A stretch of 46,000 nucleotides of DNA, taken from assembly GCA_910586965.1 (NCBI GenBank), contig CAJUMF010000027.1, forward strand, positions 1 to 46,000. The letters run 5' to 3'. The notes below the pieces were generated by a model. The model was not told the origin of the DNA. It did not search any database and worked only from the letters and a program-made list of their open reading frames with translations. Positions 32,233 to 42,100 of this stretch are shown one piece after another (positions within the stretch are counted from its first letter, which is position 1; each line of letters opens with the position of its first letter). Made by a program: the position numbers and the translations under genes. The stretch is from an uncultured Dorea sp. GTDB lineage: Bacteria > Bacillota > Clostridia > Lachnospirales > Lachnospiraceae.

Positions 32233-33174
32233 TTACTCCAGTCCTTTTTGCTTCTCTGCCTCTCCCTCCAGCAATTTTTTTGTAATACCTTCTATATTAT
32301 AATCCGGCGCATACGGCTCTGCAATATTGCAAATATTCCGGATCACATCCTCGTCCTCCTCCAGCATGTCCGCAATAGCTGCCGCTTCCATCCCTTTTGC
32401 AAGCTTTTTGCAGACCAATCTCGCCAAATTATATATCCGTCCTTCTTCTCTGCCCGCTATTCTGCCTTCCTCTCTGCCCTCTTCACGTTCATAATATTTT
32501 TCTTCCCATGCCTGCATATACTTCACCCCGATTTCCTCATTAACCTTCACCTTACAAACCCGGTCATGCACACGTTTCACTCTTTTGCTCTTTACCTGAT
32601 TCGCTGTTTCATTTGTGGAGCGCTCTGCATACTTCAAAAACTCTATGAGTTCTTCCGAGACTTCATCTGCATTTTTCCCTTTTGTGCTGATGAATATCTT
32701 TACCGCCCCATCCCCGAGACTGCATTCGGGCACTTCTTTGCATTTGTTTTCAAATGTATACACATATTTCCCATACCCAAACAGATCAAAAGTCATAATT
32801 ATGATCACAAATGACCGATTCAGGAAATTATAATTCGGAACTCCCGGCTCTAGCAGACCTGTATCTATGAGCGATTGATAATACCTGCTCCGCTTTGCCA
32901 GATCTGTCTTTCTTGTATCCTGCATCTCCGTGTTGTAGATACTCTGCTCTTCGCTCATTGCAAACACATCCATCCGGATAGAGCGTATCAGCGGCGATAC
33001 CCTGAGTTCCTTCTCCGTCTGCGGCTTGTCTAAAAGGGAAATATCTCTTCCGAAAATAATACTTAAGACATCCTGATAAGTCTCCCTGTCCTCAAGCACT
33101 TCATCAAACAGAAAACGGTCTGTAAGGTTTAAATCCTTTAATGGTACAATATTTTGTTTTTTCTTATTCTTCAT
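32233..33174 (-). CDS. Rpn-family PD-(D/E)XK nuclease/putative transposase
   Basis: 313 residues of the Rpn/PF12784 type. It begins with a typical opening (LKDLNLTDRFLFDEVLEDRE), and the nuclease core shows the Asp in IRMDVFAM and the Glu-x-Gln in IYNTEMQDT, followed by RSRYYQSLIDTGLL and the later FENKCKE. The C-terminal region is a charged helix with EEGR repeats (YEREEGREEGRIAGREEGR). Rpn proteins promote DNA recombination or degradation and are found in many copies in gut bacteria. Its stop lies 8 bp before the response regulator start, so it is the first gene of the signalling operon, an unusual place for a mobile-type gene. Confidence 0.9.
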   Translation of the reverse strand: MKNKKKQNIVPLKDLNLTDRFLFDEVLEDRETYQDVLSIIFGRDISLLDKPQTEKELRVSPLIRSIRMDVFAMSEEQSIYNTEMQDTRKTDLAKRSRYYQSLIDTGLLEPGVPNYNFLNRSFVIIIMTFDLFGYGKYVYTFENKCKEVPECSLGDGAVKIFISTKGKNADEVSEELIEFLKYAERSTNETANQVKSKRVKRVHDRVCKVKVNEEIGVKYMQAWEEKYYEREEGREEGRIAGREEGRIYNLARLVCKKLAKGMEAAAIADMLEEDEDVIRNICNIAEPYAPDYNIEGITKKLLEGEAEKQKGLE

Positions 33175-33180
33175 ATAACT

Positions 33181-33233
33181 CCTCCTAAGTGTATCATAAA
33201 CATAATAAAATTAATAGCGTCCCTTTTCTGTCC
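33181..33233 (-). repeat. Rpn-gene leader segment, copy 1
   Basis: The region directly upstream of the Rpn ribosome binding site (CTAAGTGTATCATAAACATA onward in plus-strand reading) is about 80% identical over 50 bp to 37584-37634. Both share ATTAATTTT(A/G)TTATGTTTAT on the minus strand and the AGGAG site next to it. Confidence 0.65.
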
Positions 33234-33355
33234 GATTTTTAAATTTGTTGGATTCTTAGGCGATATGCCGTTCATCTGAAAATTTTTAGAATTTTGATTT
33301 GCTTTTTATAATAGCACTGCTTACTTATCTTTGCAACAGAAATTTTTTCAAATCC

Positions 33356-33403
33356 CAAAAAACGGCAGGATATCCTGTTCGTTTCGATACCCTGCTGTTT
33401 TTT
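33356..33403. terminator. Terminator of the 1342-residue surface protein gene
   Basis: AACAGCAGG and CCTGCCGTT pair (one wobble) just past the stop codon, flanked by A-runs and T-runs on both sides, so it can act in both directions. Confidence 0.8.
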
Positions 33404-33406
33404 GTG

Positions 33407-36400
33407 TTAGTTTATCTTAATTGTCACTGCTTTCTTTTTGCCGCTTCCGTCTGTCGCCGTAACGGTTATCTTAACTTTCTTGCCCTTTCCTGCTTTTCGC
33501 GCTTTCACCTTGCCAGAGCTGCTTACTGTGGCGTACTTCGTATTACTGCTGGTCCATTTGAGTTTTTTGTTAGCGCCTTTTGTGGCTGTGACTTTAGCTT
33601 TCAGTTTCAGCGTCTTGCCTGCTTTCATAGATTTCTTGCCGGAAATGGTTACTTTCTTTACCACCCCTTTCATAGACTTTATCTTGTAGGTCGCTTTCAC
33701 CCCGCTACCGTCTTTCGCTGTCGCCGTAATCGTTACAGACTTTCCGCCGGATTTTTTCTTCATGGTGACTACGCCTTTGCTGTTTACCGCAGCAACTTTT
33801 TTGTTGCTGGATGTCCATGTGATGGATTTGTTGGACGCATTAGCGGGTGCAATATTGGCAGTAAGCTTTATTTTCTTTCCGGCAGCTATTTTTTTAGAAA
33901 TACCAGAAAGCGTAATTGCAGATACTTTAATATTCTTTCTATCTCCTGCTTGTATCCCCGTGTTGCTTCCGGAATCCGAACCTCCTGTCCCGTTCCCGGG
34001 AGACTCTGTCTCATCTCCGGGTACTTCTGTTCCACCCCCGGGTGTCTCTGCCTGATCCGTCAGAACTACTATATCCACCGTCTTATGAATATCGCTGCTT
34101 CCTACGGCTGTACATTGCACTATACATTGACCCGCTGCTTTTGCTGTTATGACACCCTCGCTGTTTACTTCTGCAACGGCTTCATCAGATGAACTCCAAA
34201 GCACCTTTTTCTCCGTCGCATTTTCTGGAAGAGCCGATGCCGCAATCAGCCTTTTCTCTCCAACTTTCAACTGTAGCTTACTTTCTGTCAGCTTAATCCC
34301 TGTAACCGGGGTATATTTGTCCGGTTCTGTCTGGAAAGTACCTTTTGGAGATTCGTTTTCAAATCCATTGACCACTGTATAAGAAGGCATGTCAGAGGAA
34401 AGTGAATCAACTGTAATCACAGTATCATTCTTCACTTTGATATTCTCAATATATTTTCTTTCTGCATCTCCTTCTTCTGTAATATTCAATATGACAGAAT
34501 CCACTGCTCCAATATCCTTCCCCTTGTACTTTAAGGTATAACCGCTGTCCTCCGGGAAACACAATATCTTTACATAATCCTCGTCCAGTTTCTGATATCT
34601 TACATAATAATAAACATCCTCTGTATGTCCGCTGCTCTCTTCTCCATCCTTTGCTGTCGCTATTAATTTCCCGTCCCCATTGTATACCTCCACATCAACC
34701 GGGCAGGATACTGTAACAGATATGAAAGCTTTCGTCATACTGTCAGTGAATATAGAATCTTTATAAGAATCCAGTGTAGAGGATATCTGTAAAGATAAGG
34801 TGTAGTATTTGCTCCATTTCTTATAGGCTTTCGTACACATGCTCTGCAACGTCTGCTCTCCTGCTTTTCTGGTATTCCACAGCATATACATGCTGTAGTA
34901 AAGCTTACGCGCATACATATTCTTATCGGAATCGGCTGATGTATAAAAGCTTGTCTGATTCTCAAGCACCCACAGACTTAGACAATTTCCGATATATGCG
35001 ATTGTCCTCATGCTGTCTTTCAATTGCTGCGTATCCCCGGTATGAAAGATTGCATTGGATATATTTACACCCCAGTCAAATCCGGCTTTGATAATCTTAC
35101 CATAAGGAAGTGCATCAACTGCTTTGCTGATTACCATATCAACTGCTTGATCAACAACCGCATCTTTCAATGCTGCCGAGACATATCCTAGCTGCTTTAC
35201 ATAAGACCCATGTATTACATTATATAAATCAGCAGCCGCATCCTTTACCACATCAAAACAGCAGTTATCTTTTAAATATAATAGCATCTCTGAATACATT
35301 TCATCAGCGTCAGACAGACTTTCCAACTGGTACAAGTAGTTGAAGGTATCCTGCGTCAATGAAAGAATGGTAAGTCCGTCACCCAGAAAATCAAGTCCTT
35401 TTGACAGGGTGTTTGCCAGGGTATTCGAACTCATATAATTGTTCAATGCCTTCACAATCTCTGAATTTTCGGAATAACCGCCTTCCACCTGAAAATACGC
35501 TGATAGTTTTTTGTAATCTCCCTCTACTAAAAGCTCCGATACTTTCTGCTCTGTAATGATGTTCGACAAATTCTCTATATCTTTGTTGTTAAGCGAAGAT
35601 GCAATTCCTTCTGCTTTTATATAATCTTTTAATCCTTTTACAAAATAGCCGGCGTATTTTTTCGCATTCTTTGCCATTGCAAGCTGCTCAACATCAGACT
35701 GGTATTCCTGCAATAATGTTGCCAATATCTTCTCTGCATCTGCTTTCGATGTGGCAGATGTAAACAAATCTTTCCAACCGTCCAGCCCCCGGTAATATAC
35801 ATCCGATAATATCAAAGTAATCTTGCTGCCAAATGTCATATCATTTTCATGGACATAGATGGAATTCGTAAAATTAGAATCTTTGCATAAATATTTAATC
35901 GTATTTAATGTTCCCTTGTTCTTCATAAATGAAACAACATCCGTTTCATAATCCGTCTCAGCAAGATATTTATCCCCACCAGTTGAATCACTGCCGCCGC
36001 CCACCTCGTTCTCTTTTCCATCTGAACTCACCGTCCCCGCATAGGTATAGAGATTAGATGACAGATTAAGATTCAAAGCAGCACGCACACCGTCATTGCT
36101 AGGGAAGACACTACGACCACGATCGTTGACGTAGCCGTAGCCAAAGACATACGCGGCATACTTCGTAGACTCACCCGGCGAGCGCAGCCACCACCAGCAG
36201 TTGCCCTTATACACATCGCTCGTACCGCTCCACGTTCCCATCGCCCTGGCATAAGTGCTGCTCTTGCTTCTTCGCGCCTCATCATATGTACCACTTGATG
36301 ACACAAATCCATGCGGCACTGCGCTGTCCCCATATGTTTCCGATTCTGACAGGAGGAATATCTTATCTGTCGTATTATTCCCCCCTTCTGTTCCATAGTT

Positions 36401-37435
36401 GATATTATCATCATTTCCTACAGACGTATTTACGATTGCTGACCTTTCATTCGAAGAAAAAGCACTTCCGATAAAACTTTTACTGCTGTAATCATTTCCC
36501 TGTTTATTCGACGATGCACCATAACCATTCAGCCAGCTTCGGATGGTACTGGTCTCCCATGTTATGCTCTCGGATACCGTATTATACTTTTGGTCATCCA
36601 AGGCGATATCCGATAAAAGGAATGCTTGATTCCCATCCACTTTCAGCACCCGCCATTTGATCGGCTCGTATTTAAAATAGTGCCAGGTATCAGAATCTGA
36701 CCAGTTATAATAATCGCTGCCTGAACTTGTATATGTAGCGTCACTTTTTTTCATCCGGCGGTATTTATTCCCGCCTACGGTAATGTCATTATTGGAGTTC
36801 CACCCCGTTGCGTTCTGCAGCTTGCTGTACAGCCTGCTGTTTTCTATGATGTCACCGCTTTTCAGCAGGCTTTTATCTACTGCCGTGTAACTATCTGCCG
36901 AAGGTACTACCTCCGCCTGGGGATAACTTCCGAACCAGACACAGTCCCACGTTACCTTCTGCCCTGCCTTCATACTGGAATCTTTTTCAATCCTTGGATT
37001 ATTCAGAGCGGAGGCGGAAAGCGGCTCCAGCTCCTGTGCGACAGCTACCGCGTCAGGTTGTTCGGTCTGTTCCTGCGCTTTTGCATTCTTTTCCTGCTGG
37101 CCTTGCTCTTTTTCGGAAGCTTCTGATATCCCACCGTCATCCTTTCCTGTTATGTCTGCTGTTGTATCTGCAGCTCCTGCGTGAGCGCTGTCCGCCTTGG
37201 AGGCTTCCTGTGTGTCAGTCTCCTTTTTTGCATCTCCTTTCGGCAGGCTGCCTTCAGCTTGCTCTGCTTCCTTGCCCTGTCTGGTCTGTCTGCTCCACTC
37301 TTTGCTTTCTGTCTGCTGTGATGTACCGTCACCACCTTCCTGTGCATTGGCAGTAAGCCTTGTACATAGGCTTACGCACATCGCTGCCGCAAACAGAAAA
37401 GCTGTCATCTTACGTATTACATTCTTCTTTCTCAC
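33407..37435 (-). CDS. Large secreted surface protein with DUF6273 and Ig-like (BIG2) domains
   Basis: 1342 residues from GTG 37435, after AGGAGGAGAGG. A signal peptide (MRKKNVIRKMTAFLFAAAMC, cleavage near ANAQ, about residue 31) and a Ser/Glu/Ala-rich spacer (35-145) precede a DUF6273 module (about 160-465; VWFGSYPQAEVV, PIKWRVLKVDG, NCWWWLRSPG, GVRAALNLNL). A mostly helical 500-residue region follows. The C-terminus holds three Ig-like BIG2 domains (about 1070-1342; VLWSSSDEAVAEVNSEGVIT, ITWTSSNKKVAAVNSKG, KWTSSNTKYATVSSSGKV). There is no sortase motif or final membrane anchor, so it is secreted or held non-covalently; the lysine-rich last domains might bind acidic wall polymers. Confidence 0.88.
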   Translation of the reverse strand: MRKKNVIRKMTAFLFAAAMCVSLCTRLTANAQEGGDGTSQQTESKEWSRQTRQGKEAEQAEGSLPKGDAKKETDTQEASKADSAHAGAADTTADITGKDDGGISEASEKEQGQQEKNAKAQEQTEQPDAVAVAQELEPLSASALNNPRIEKDSSMKAGQKVTWDCVWFGSYPQAEVVPSADSYTAVDKSLLKSGDIIENSRLYSKLQNATGWNSNNDITVGGNKYRRMKKSDATYTSSGSDYYNWSDSDTWHYFKYEPIKWRVLKVDGNQAFLLSDIALDDQKYNTVSESITWETSTIRSWLNGYGASSNKQGNDYSSKSFIGSAFSSNERSAIVNTSVGNDDNINYGTEGGNNTTDKIFLLSESETYGDSAVPHGFVSSSGTYDEARRSKSSTYARAMGTWSGTSDVYKGNCWWWLRSPGESTKYAAYVFGYGYVNDRGRSVFPSNDGVRAALNLNLSSNLYTYAGTVSSDGKENEVGGGSDSTGGDKYLAETDYETDVVSFMKNKGTLNTIKYLCKDSNFTNSIYVHENDMTFGSKITLILSDVYYRGLDGWKDLFTSATSKADAEKILATLLQEYQSDVEQLAMAKNAKKYAGYFVKGLKDYIKAEGIASSLNNKDIENLSNIITEQKVSELLVEGDYKKLSAYFQVEGGYSENSEIVKALNNYMSSNTLANTLSKGLDFLGDGLTILSLTQDTFNYLYQLESLSDADEMYSEMLLYLKDNCCFDVVKDAAADLYNVIHGSYVKQLGYVSAALKDAVVDQAVDMVISKAVDALPYGKIIKAGFDWGVNISNAIFHTGDTQQLKDSMRTIAYIGNCLSLWVLENQTSFYTSADSDKNMYARKLYYSMYMLWNTRKAGEQTLQSMCTKAYKKWSKYYTLSLQISSTLDSYKDSIFTDSMTKAFISVTVSCPVDVEVYNGDGKLIATAKDGEESSGHTEDVYYYVRYQKLDEDYVKILCFPEDSGYTLKYKGKDIGAVDSVILNITEEGDAERKYIENIKVKNDTVITVDSLSSDMPSYTVVNGFENESPKGTFQTEPDKYTPVTGIKLTESKLQLKVGEKRLIAASALPENATEKKVLWSSSDEAVAEVNSEGVITAKAAGQCIVQCTAVGSSDIHKTVDIVVLTDQAETPGGGTEVPGDETESPGNGTGGSDSGSNTGIQAGDRKNIKVSAITLSGISKKIAAGKKIKLTANIAPANASNKSITWTSSNKKVAAVNSKGVVTMKKKSGGKSVTITATAKDGSGVKATYKIKSMKGVVKKVTISGKKSMKAGKTLKLKAKVTATKGANKKLKWTSSNTKYATVSSSGKVKARKAGKGKKVKITVTATDGSGKKKAVTIKIN

Positions 37436-37530
37436 TCTACCTCTCCTCCTTCGTCCTTTTTGAGTTTTTTCATCCGCTGATTTTTTAATCCCCCAAAAAT
37501 CTTGCCGTTATACATCCTTTGTTTCCATTT

Positions 37531-37559
37531 ATTATAGAAATAAAGCCTATTGATTTCAA
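37531..37559 (-). promoter_or_regulatory. Promoter of the 1342-residue surface protein gene
   Basis: On the minus strand TTGAAA (37554-37559) and a perfect TATAAT (37531-37536) are 17 bp apart, about 100 bp upstream of the GTG start. The gap 37436-37775 otherwise holds the second Rpn-leader copy and a pair of 13-bp direct repeats. Confidence 0.7.
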
Positions 37560-37583
37560 CATATCATCCTCTCCGCTTATCTA

Positions 37584-37634
37584 CTCCTAAGTTTAATATA
37601 AACATAACAAAATTAATAACATCTCTTATCCGTT
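37584..37634 (-). repeat. Rpn-gene leader segment, copy 2, without an Rpn gene
   Basis: About 80% identical over 50 bp to the leader of the Rpn gene at 33181-33233, including the minus-strand end CTTAGGAG. Here it is followed by no Rpn coding sequence; instead, the promoter of the surface protein gene begins within 25 bp. It is probably the scar of a second Rpn copy. Confidence 0.6.
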
Positions 37635-37686
37635 TTCCCCGCAAAAAACAAGGCATACCAGACCTCTGCATCCGATAGCCATACAC

Positions 37687-37718
37687 ATGTTTATTCAACT
37701 TTCCAATGTTTATTCAAC
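37687..37718. repeat. Two 13-bp direct repeats, 19-bp period
   Basis: ATGTTTATTCAAC occurs twice (37687-37699 and 37706-37718), 19 bp apart, about two helical turns. It lies between the small gene at 37776 and the surface gene, and could be a tandem operator. Confidence 0.6.
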
Positions 37719-37775
37719 CCTAATGGGTTAAAATATCCTCGGCAAATTACTATACGTACCCTATTTCCTTTTCCT

Positions 37776-38024
37776 CTATATACTTATACGAGTAAATTCA
37801 TACCGTTCTGTAAAGTGTCCATCTTCTGTAATTATATTGCTTTTCACTAAATTCGCATGAGATATTTTTTTAGCCTCTGGCTTAGGCATGTTTTTTAAAT
37901 TATGTAAATAATCTTTCATTTCATTTATATAAGCCACTTTTTCACGCTCTATCAATTCCACTGGCGACATGACAGTCACCTCCTCATCTTTATCGCAAGA
38001 ATCATCTGTTTTTATATTTTGCAT
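37776..38024 (-). CDS. Small acidic protein of unknown function
   Basis: 82 residues from an ATG preceded by GGGAGGAAA. A short acidic start (TDDSCDKDEEVTVMSPVELI) leads into a helix (EREKVAYINEMKDYLHNLKN), with a basic segment (PEAKKISHANLVKSN) and an ending EDGHFTERYEF. No signal peptide or membrane span. I do not recognise the family. A promoter (TTGTGC, 17 bp, TATAAT) lies upstream, so the gene is probably expressed by itself, divergent from the PD-(D/E)XK-type gene. Confidence 0.65.
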   Translation of the reverse strand: MQNIKTDDSCDKDEEVTVMSPVELIEREKVAYINEMKDYLHNLKNMPKPEAKKISHANLVKSNIITEDGHFTERYEFTRISI

Positions 38025-38111
38025 AATTTCCTCCCTGCTATGAAAAAATTATACACAACAAAACAGCATAATTTGTAGCAACAAAGCAAATCTCTTGGAT
38101 TATTTGAGTAC

Positions 38112-38140
38112 ATTATAAAACAAAAAATAACAAAGCACAA
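38112..38140 (-). promoter_or_regulatory. Promoter of the small gene at 37776-38024
   Basis: TATAAT (38112-38117, minus strand) lies 17 bp from TTGTGC (38135-38140). The divergent gene at 38262 has its own candidate promoter, TTGCTA (38186-38191), 17 bp, TAGTAT (38209-38214), on the plus strand. Confidence 0.45.
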
Positions 38141-38261
38141 TAAAATAATAGCTTTTGTCAACAATCAACCCACCGGGAAATCTGCTTGCTAATTTTTATC
38201 ATGGATGTTAGTATAAAATTATAAAATAACATTTTTAAATCAGAAGGGGAGGAGACAGCAG

Positions 38262-39137
38262 GTGGCAGATGTTCTTGAAACAGTGAGTATTAAGTGGCAT
38301 CCTGGTTTTTATGGCGCGGCAGAACTTGAATTTTTATCAAACAAAGGCGCGCTCGAGTTTCAGAGGGAATTTAACCTAAGTAAAGAACCTATTCGGATGG
38401 ATTTGCTGATTATCAAGAAGCTTGCGAATATCAGGACTCAGAATGAACTTGGACATATTTTCAAGAAATTCAATGTCATCGAATTTAAAAGTCCTGACGA
38501 TTCCCTTTCTATAGATGATTACTTTAAAACTGTTGGTTATGCATGTCTATATAAAGGTTTAGGCGACACTGTAGACCAGATTCCGGCTGATGAGCTTACA
38601 ATCTCTATTTTCAGGGAATCCTATCCGAAGGCAATGTTTGAGGCAATGAAGGATTGGGGACTGGAAATTAATGAGCATTATCCAGGCATATATTACATCA
38701 GCGGGAAGCGCATGCCTTTTGATACCCAGATTGTAGTGACAAAACAGCTTAACAAAGAAACACATCGTGCTTTGCGTATTCTATCGAAACATGTGAATGA
38801 AGATGATGTCAGAGCGTTTATTGAAAAAGCAGCGCAGATGTCTGAACCTGGGGACAGAAACAATGTAGATGCGGTTCTTCAGGTCAGCGTTTCTGCAAAC
38901 AAGGATATTTATGAAGCAATAAGGAGGTGCGATAAAGCTATGTGTGATGCATTGAGGGAACTTATGAAAGAAGACTTCGAAAAGCAAGAACAAGAAACGA
39001 GACAAGAAACAAAGCAAGAAACATTACTTGAAACAATTAAAAATCTGATGGATTCTATGAAGTGGACCGCTGAACAGGCTATGACGGCTATGAAAATCCC
39101 TGATGCCGATAAAGGAAAATATATTGCAAAATTATGA
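38262..39137 (+). CDS. PD-(D/E)XK-type nuclease-like protein
   Basis: 291 residues starting at GTG 38262, 7 bases after GGGGAGGAG. The N-terminal half shows a restriction-endonuclease-like core: Asp in PIRMDLLIIKK (D47) and Glu-x-Lys in FNVIEFKSPDD (E74, K76), then DYFKTVGYACLYK. The C-terminal half is helical, with a Gln/Glu repeat (KQEQETRQETKQETLLETIK) and an ending typical of Rpn-like tails. It is probably a relative of the Rpn/DUF group, though not close enough to name. A hairpin terminator follows. Confidence 0.75.
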   Translation: MADVLETVSIKWHPGFYGAAELEFLSNKGALEFQREFNLSKEPIRMDLLIIKKLANIRTQNELGHIFKKFNVIEFKSPDDSLSIDDYFKTVGYACLYKGLGDTVDQIPADELTISIFRESYPKAMFEAMKDWGLEINEHYPGIYYISGKRMPFDTQIVVTKQLNKETHRALRILSKHVNEDDVRAFIEKAAQMSEPGDRNNVDAVLQVSVSANKDIYEAIRRCDKAMCDALRELMKEDFEKQEQETRQETKQETLLETIKNLMDSMKWTAEQAMTAMKIPDADKGKYIAKL

Positions 39138-39154
39138 TAATCCAGCGATTATAT

Positions 39155-39178
39155 GGGGCTGCCCATTCAGGCAGCCCC
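39155..39178. terminator. Convergent-gene terminator
   Basis: A perfect 9-bp stem GGGGCTGCC/GGCAGCCCC with a 6-base loop lies between the convergent nuclease-like and adhesin genes. Confidence 0.75.
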
Positions 39179-39191
39179 CTTGTCACACTAT

Positions 39192-42100
39192 CTATAATTT
39201 TCTTCGGTGTCTATACCGCTTCCATCTCCGCTTCTTAAAAAAGTATTCCCGCGCTGCCAGCCCACACAGGGACCCTTCTGCCAACACCGCCCAGAAGATG
39301 ATCTGGTTATTATCACCTGTTTTACCCGCTCTCCCTTTCCGGCCGCCGGCCTTACCGGGGCTTCCCGAGCCTTTAGAAGGCTTGTCAGAACCTTGGGAAG
39401 GCGGTTTCGGCTCGTCAGACGGTGGCTTGGGGTCTTCATCAGGAGGTGTCTCCGGGTCACCCTGACTGTCTTCCAGGATATAGCGCAGAATGATGATCTG
39501 CTCACCAGATTCTGTTGCCAGGACATATCTTTTACCGGATACTTCGCTGTAGTCTTTCTCTGATGCCGTACCGCAGCCCCAGTCAAAGTAGGTATACGTG
39601 TCTCCTTTGAAAACGGGCTCCCTTCCTACATGCTCCTGCGTATAATGTATGCCGTAGACAGCATCGGTAACTTTCCGGATATCGCTTGTGCCGACCAACG
39701 TCTGCGTTCCCTTCTTATCCCGCACATAATATTCATGAACCACCTTGTAGCTAAGTTCCGGCAGCGTGTCGTCAGCCTCCCGCACATAGCGCAGGATGAT
39801 GACATCATCTCCCTGCTCCGTAGAAGCTGCCCACTGCTGATTAGGATTGCAGCTATAATTCTCATCATCGGACTTTGTACCGTAGCCGGCTTCCATATAC
39901 GTATATTCTTTTTTCCCATACGTCGGCTTCCGCCCAGCCGTATCTTCGGTATGGGTTGTCCCCAGACGGGCAGCTACGGATTCCATCTGTGCGCATCCTT
40001 CAAAGTTATAGACATAACCGTCATCGCGGCTGCGGTCCAGCGTACCGGTAAATATATCGGAAGTATCCTCATCGCTCCCTCCGGTTTCCGATTCTTCGCT
40101 TTGTGACTGAGCCGCTCTTCCAGGTTCGGCATCCTTCATCTCAGTACCTTCACTTCCGGTAGATTCCCGGGAATAATACTCATGGATGATATTATAATTT
40201 CCCTCCTTACCCGGCTCCCGGTAGTAGCGCAGGATGATAATCTGATTTCCTTCCTCAGTGCCTTCAGCCGCCTTCCATGCATTGTTTGGCCGGTAGACCT
40301 TTCCGTTTCCCGCAAATTCATTACCATCTGCCGCGCTCGTCTTCTCCACCACACCATACTGCGGCCTTTTATCCCATTCATAGGCATGGGGCCGTTCTGC
40401 GCCCTCGGGCTGGAAATTATACACCTTCTCGACATCATCACCGACATACTTAATACCCAATTCACCATCTTGTACCTGCACGCCGCTGGTGCCTTCCCAT
40501 TTATCTCCGTCCGCATCCCGGCGGTAATATACATGGATGACATTATACTTTCCCGCCGGCTGTCTCTCACGATAGTATCGCAGAATGATAATCTGGGTGG
40601 CATCCTCGGTCACATCAATATAATCCTTCGCAGAGTCCGGTCTGTAACTGATTGTTGTCGTATCTTTTGTATTCGGACTGTTCAAAGCTTCCCCGACACC
40701 TGCGGTAACGATACCATTTCCGCCATGGGATTCTTTGGAACGGGATTTCCGATGTGCAGCACCTTCATTGCCGCCGCTTTCGTCTTCGGACAGTTGCTTT
40801 TCTTCGCCGCTCGCGGCATCCGGCATATTCTTACCTGCAGCTTCCTGTTTCTCATCATCCGTAACGTGAGCGTTGCCTCCATCCCCATCGTTTTCCGGTT
40901 CTTTACTGTCAGCACCGTCCGGAACATCTCTTCCAGACGAAGCCGCTCCGCTTTGATCAGCAGAATCTAACATATTCTCACCAGTCAGGTCCGTCTCTCC
41001 ATCTTCGGCAACATCCAACACTTTATCTTCCGAGATCGCCGGCTCTCCATTATCGGCGGCATCCGGCATACCATCTTCTGAGGACTCCTGTCCCCCATTT
41101 TCGGCAGCATCCGACGTACTGTCATCCGGCGCTGCCCCTTCTTTATCATCTATATTGTCCGAAGCCGCCTTATCCGAAGCTTCCCGCTCTTTGCCGCCTG
41201 CATCTTCATCGGATCCGCCGGCAAAATCTACCGGTAATTCCCTGTCCGTCTCCGCCTGTCTCGATTTCGTCTGAGCACCAGGCTCTATGGGGTCCACCCA
41301 GCCATACGCCTCGTCAAAATGCTCGTAGGTATTCTCCTCAAAATTAGGGGCATAGCTGATATGGCGGCTGTCATACGTTTCACCTTCATCACGTCCCAGT
41401 CTGGTAGTGATCTGGCTGTTCCCTTCATGCGTATATGTGCCGTCAGGTTCCCTAACATAATATTCATGAATATAACGATACCCGCACGCGCCCTTTTTAA
41501 AGGCGTTGGTAAAAGTAATGGTTCCTGTAGAACCTGATGCCGTACCGTAGATCGCGCCGCTGTCCTTATAAGACATCTCATATGTTTCAAGCGTGTCATT
41601 TTGGGGTGTTATTGTGTATGTTCCCTCTTTCGGCAGTGTTACCGTTACGCTCTCTCCTGCTTTAACATTCCCTTCCTCGGAAAATCCGTCTCCCGCTACC
41701 CTGAACACATAATTCCGGGTATCTTCTGATCCGTCCGGATGGCTGCCGAGGGCGGGCTTGCTGATGGTAACAGTACGTTCGCCGCCTACCTGCACCTTGA
41801 TCTCCTTGCCAGCCTCCGTCGTGCCAAAGGGATATCCCGCGACCTTCATAGAAAAGCCCACAGAAGTATTTCCCACGATACCCTCCGCAACCGTATAGGA
41901 GCCCGCGTCAGGAAGCTGAAGTTTTTTACTCTCCCCAGGGAGCAGCTTTACAGTCGTGTCGTTTCTGTCCGTATCTCCCTGAACCAATTTGCCGTCCTTA
42001 TCCCTGACCGTATAGTAGTATACGATCTGGTCCGCGCCTGGGGCATTGGGATCCGGCAATGCAGGCGCCGCAATCTCGATCCATTTCCGGCTGTCCACAG

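Noticed and set aside
32233..33174. Insertion sequence with terminal inverted repeats around the Rpn gene
   Set aside because: No terminal inverted repeats or target duplications are visible; only a one-sided leader repeat is shared with 37584-37634.
33299..34192. 297-codon plus-strand frame rich in Cys, Phe and Tyr
   Set aside because: It is antisense to the Ig-like repeats of the surface protein; residue bias follows from the Lys/Ser/Thr-rich opposite strand, and no start site is present.
37687..37718. CRISPR-like spacing of direct repeats
   Set aside because: Only two copies, 6-bp spacer, no cas genes in the window.
40182..40970. 262-codon plus-strand frame opposite the adhesin
   Set aside because: Antisense to acidic and repeat regions of a well supported gene; no start signal.
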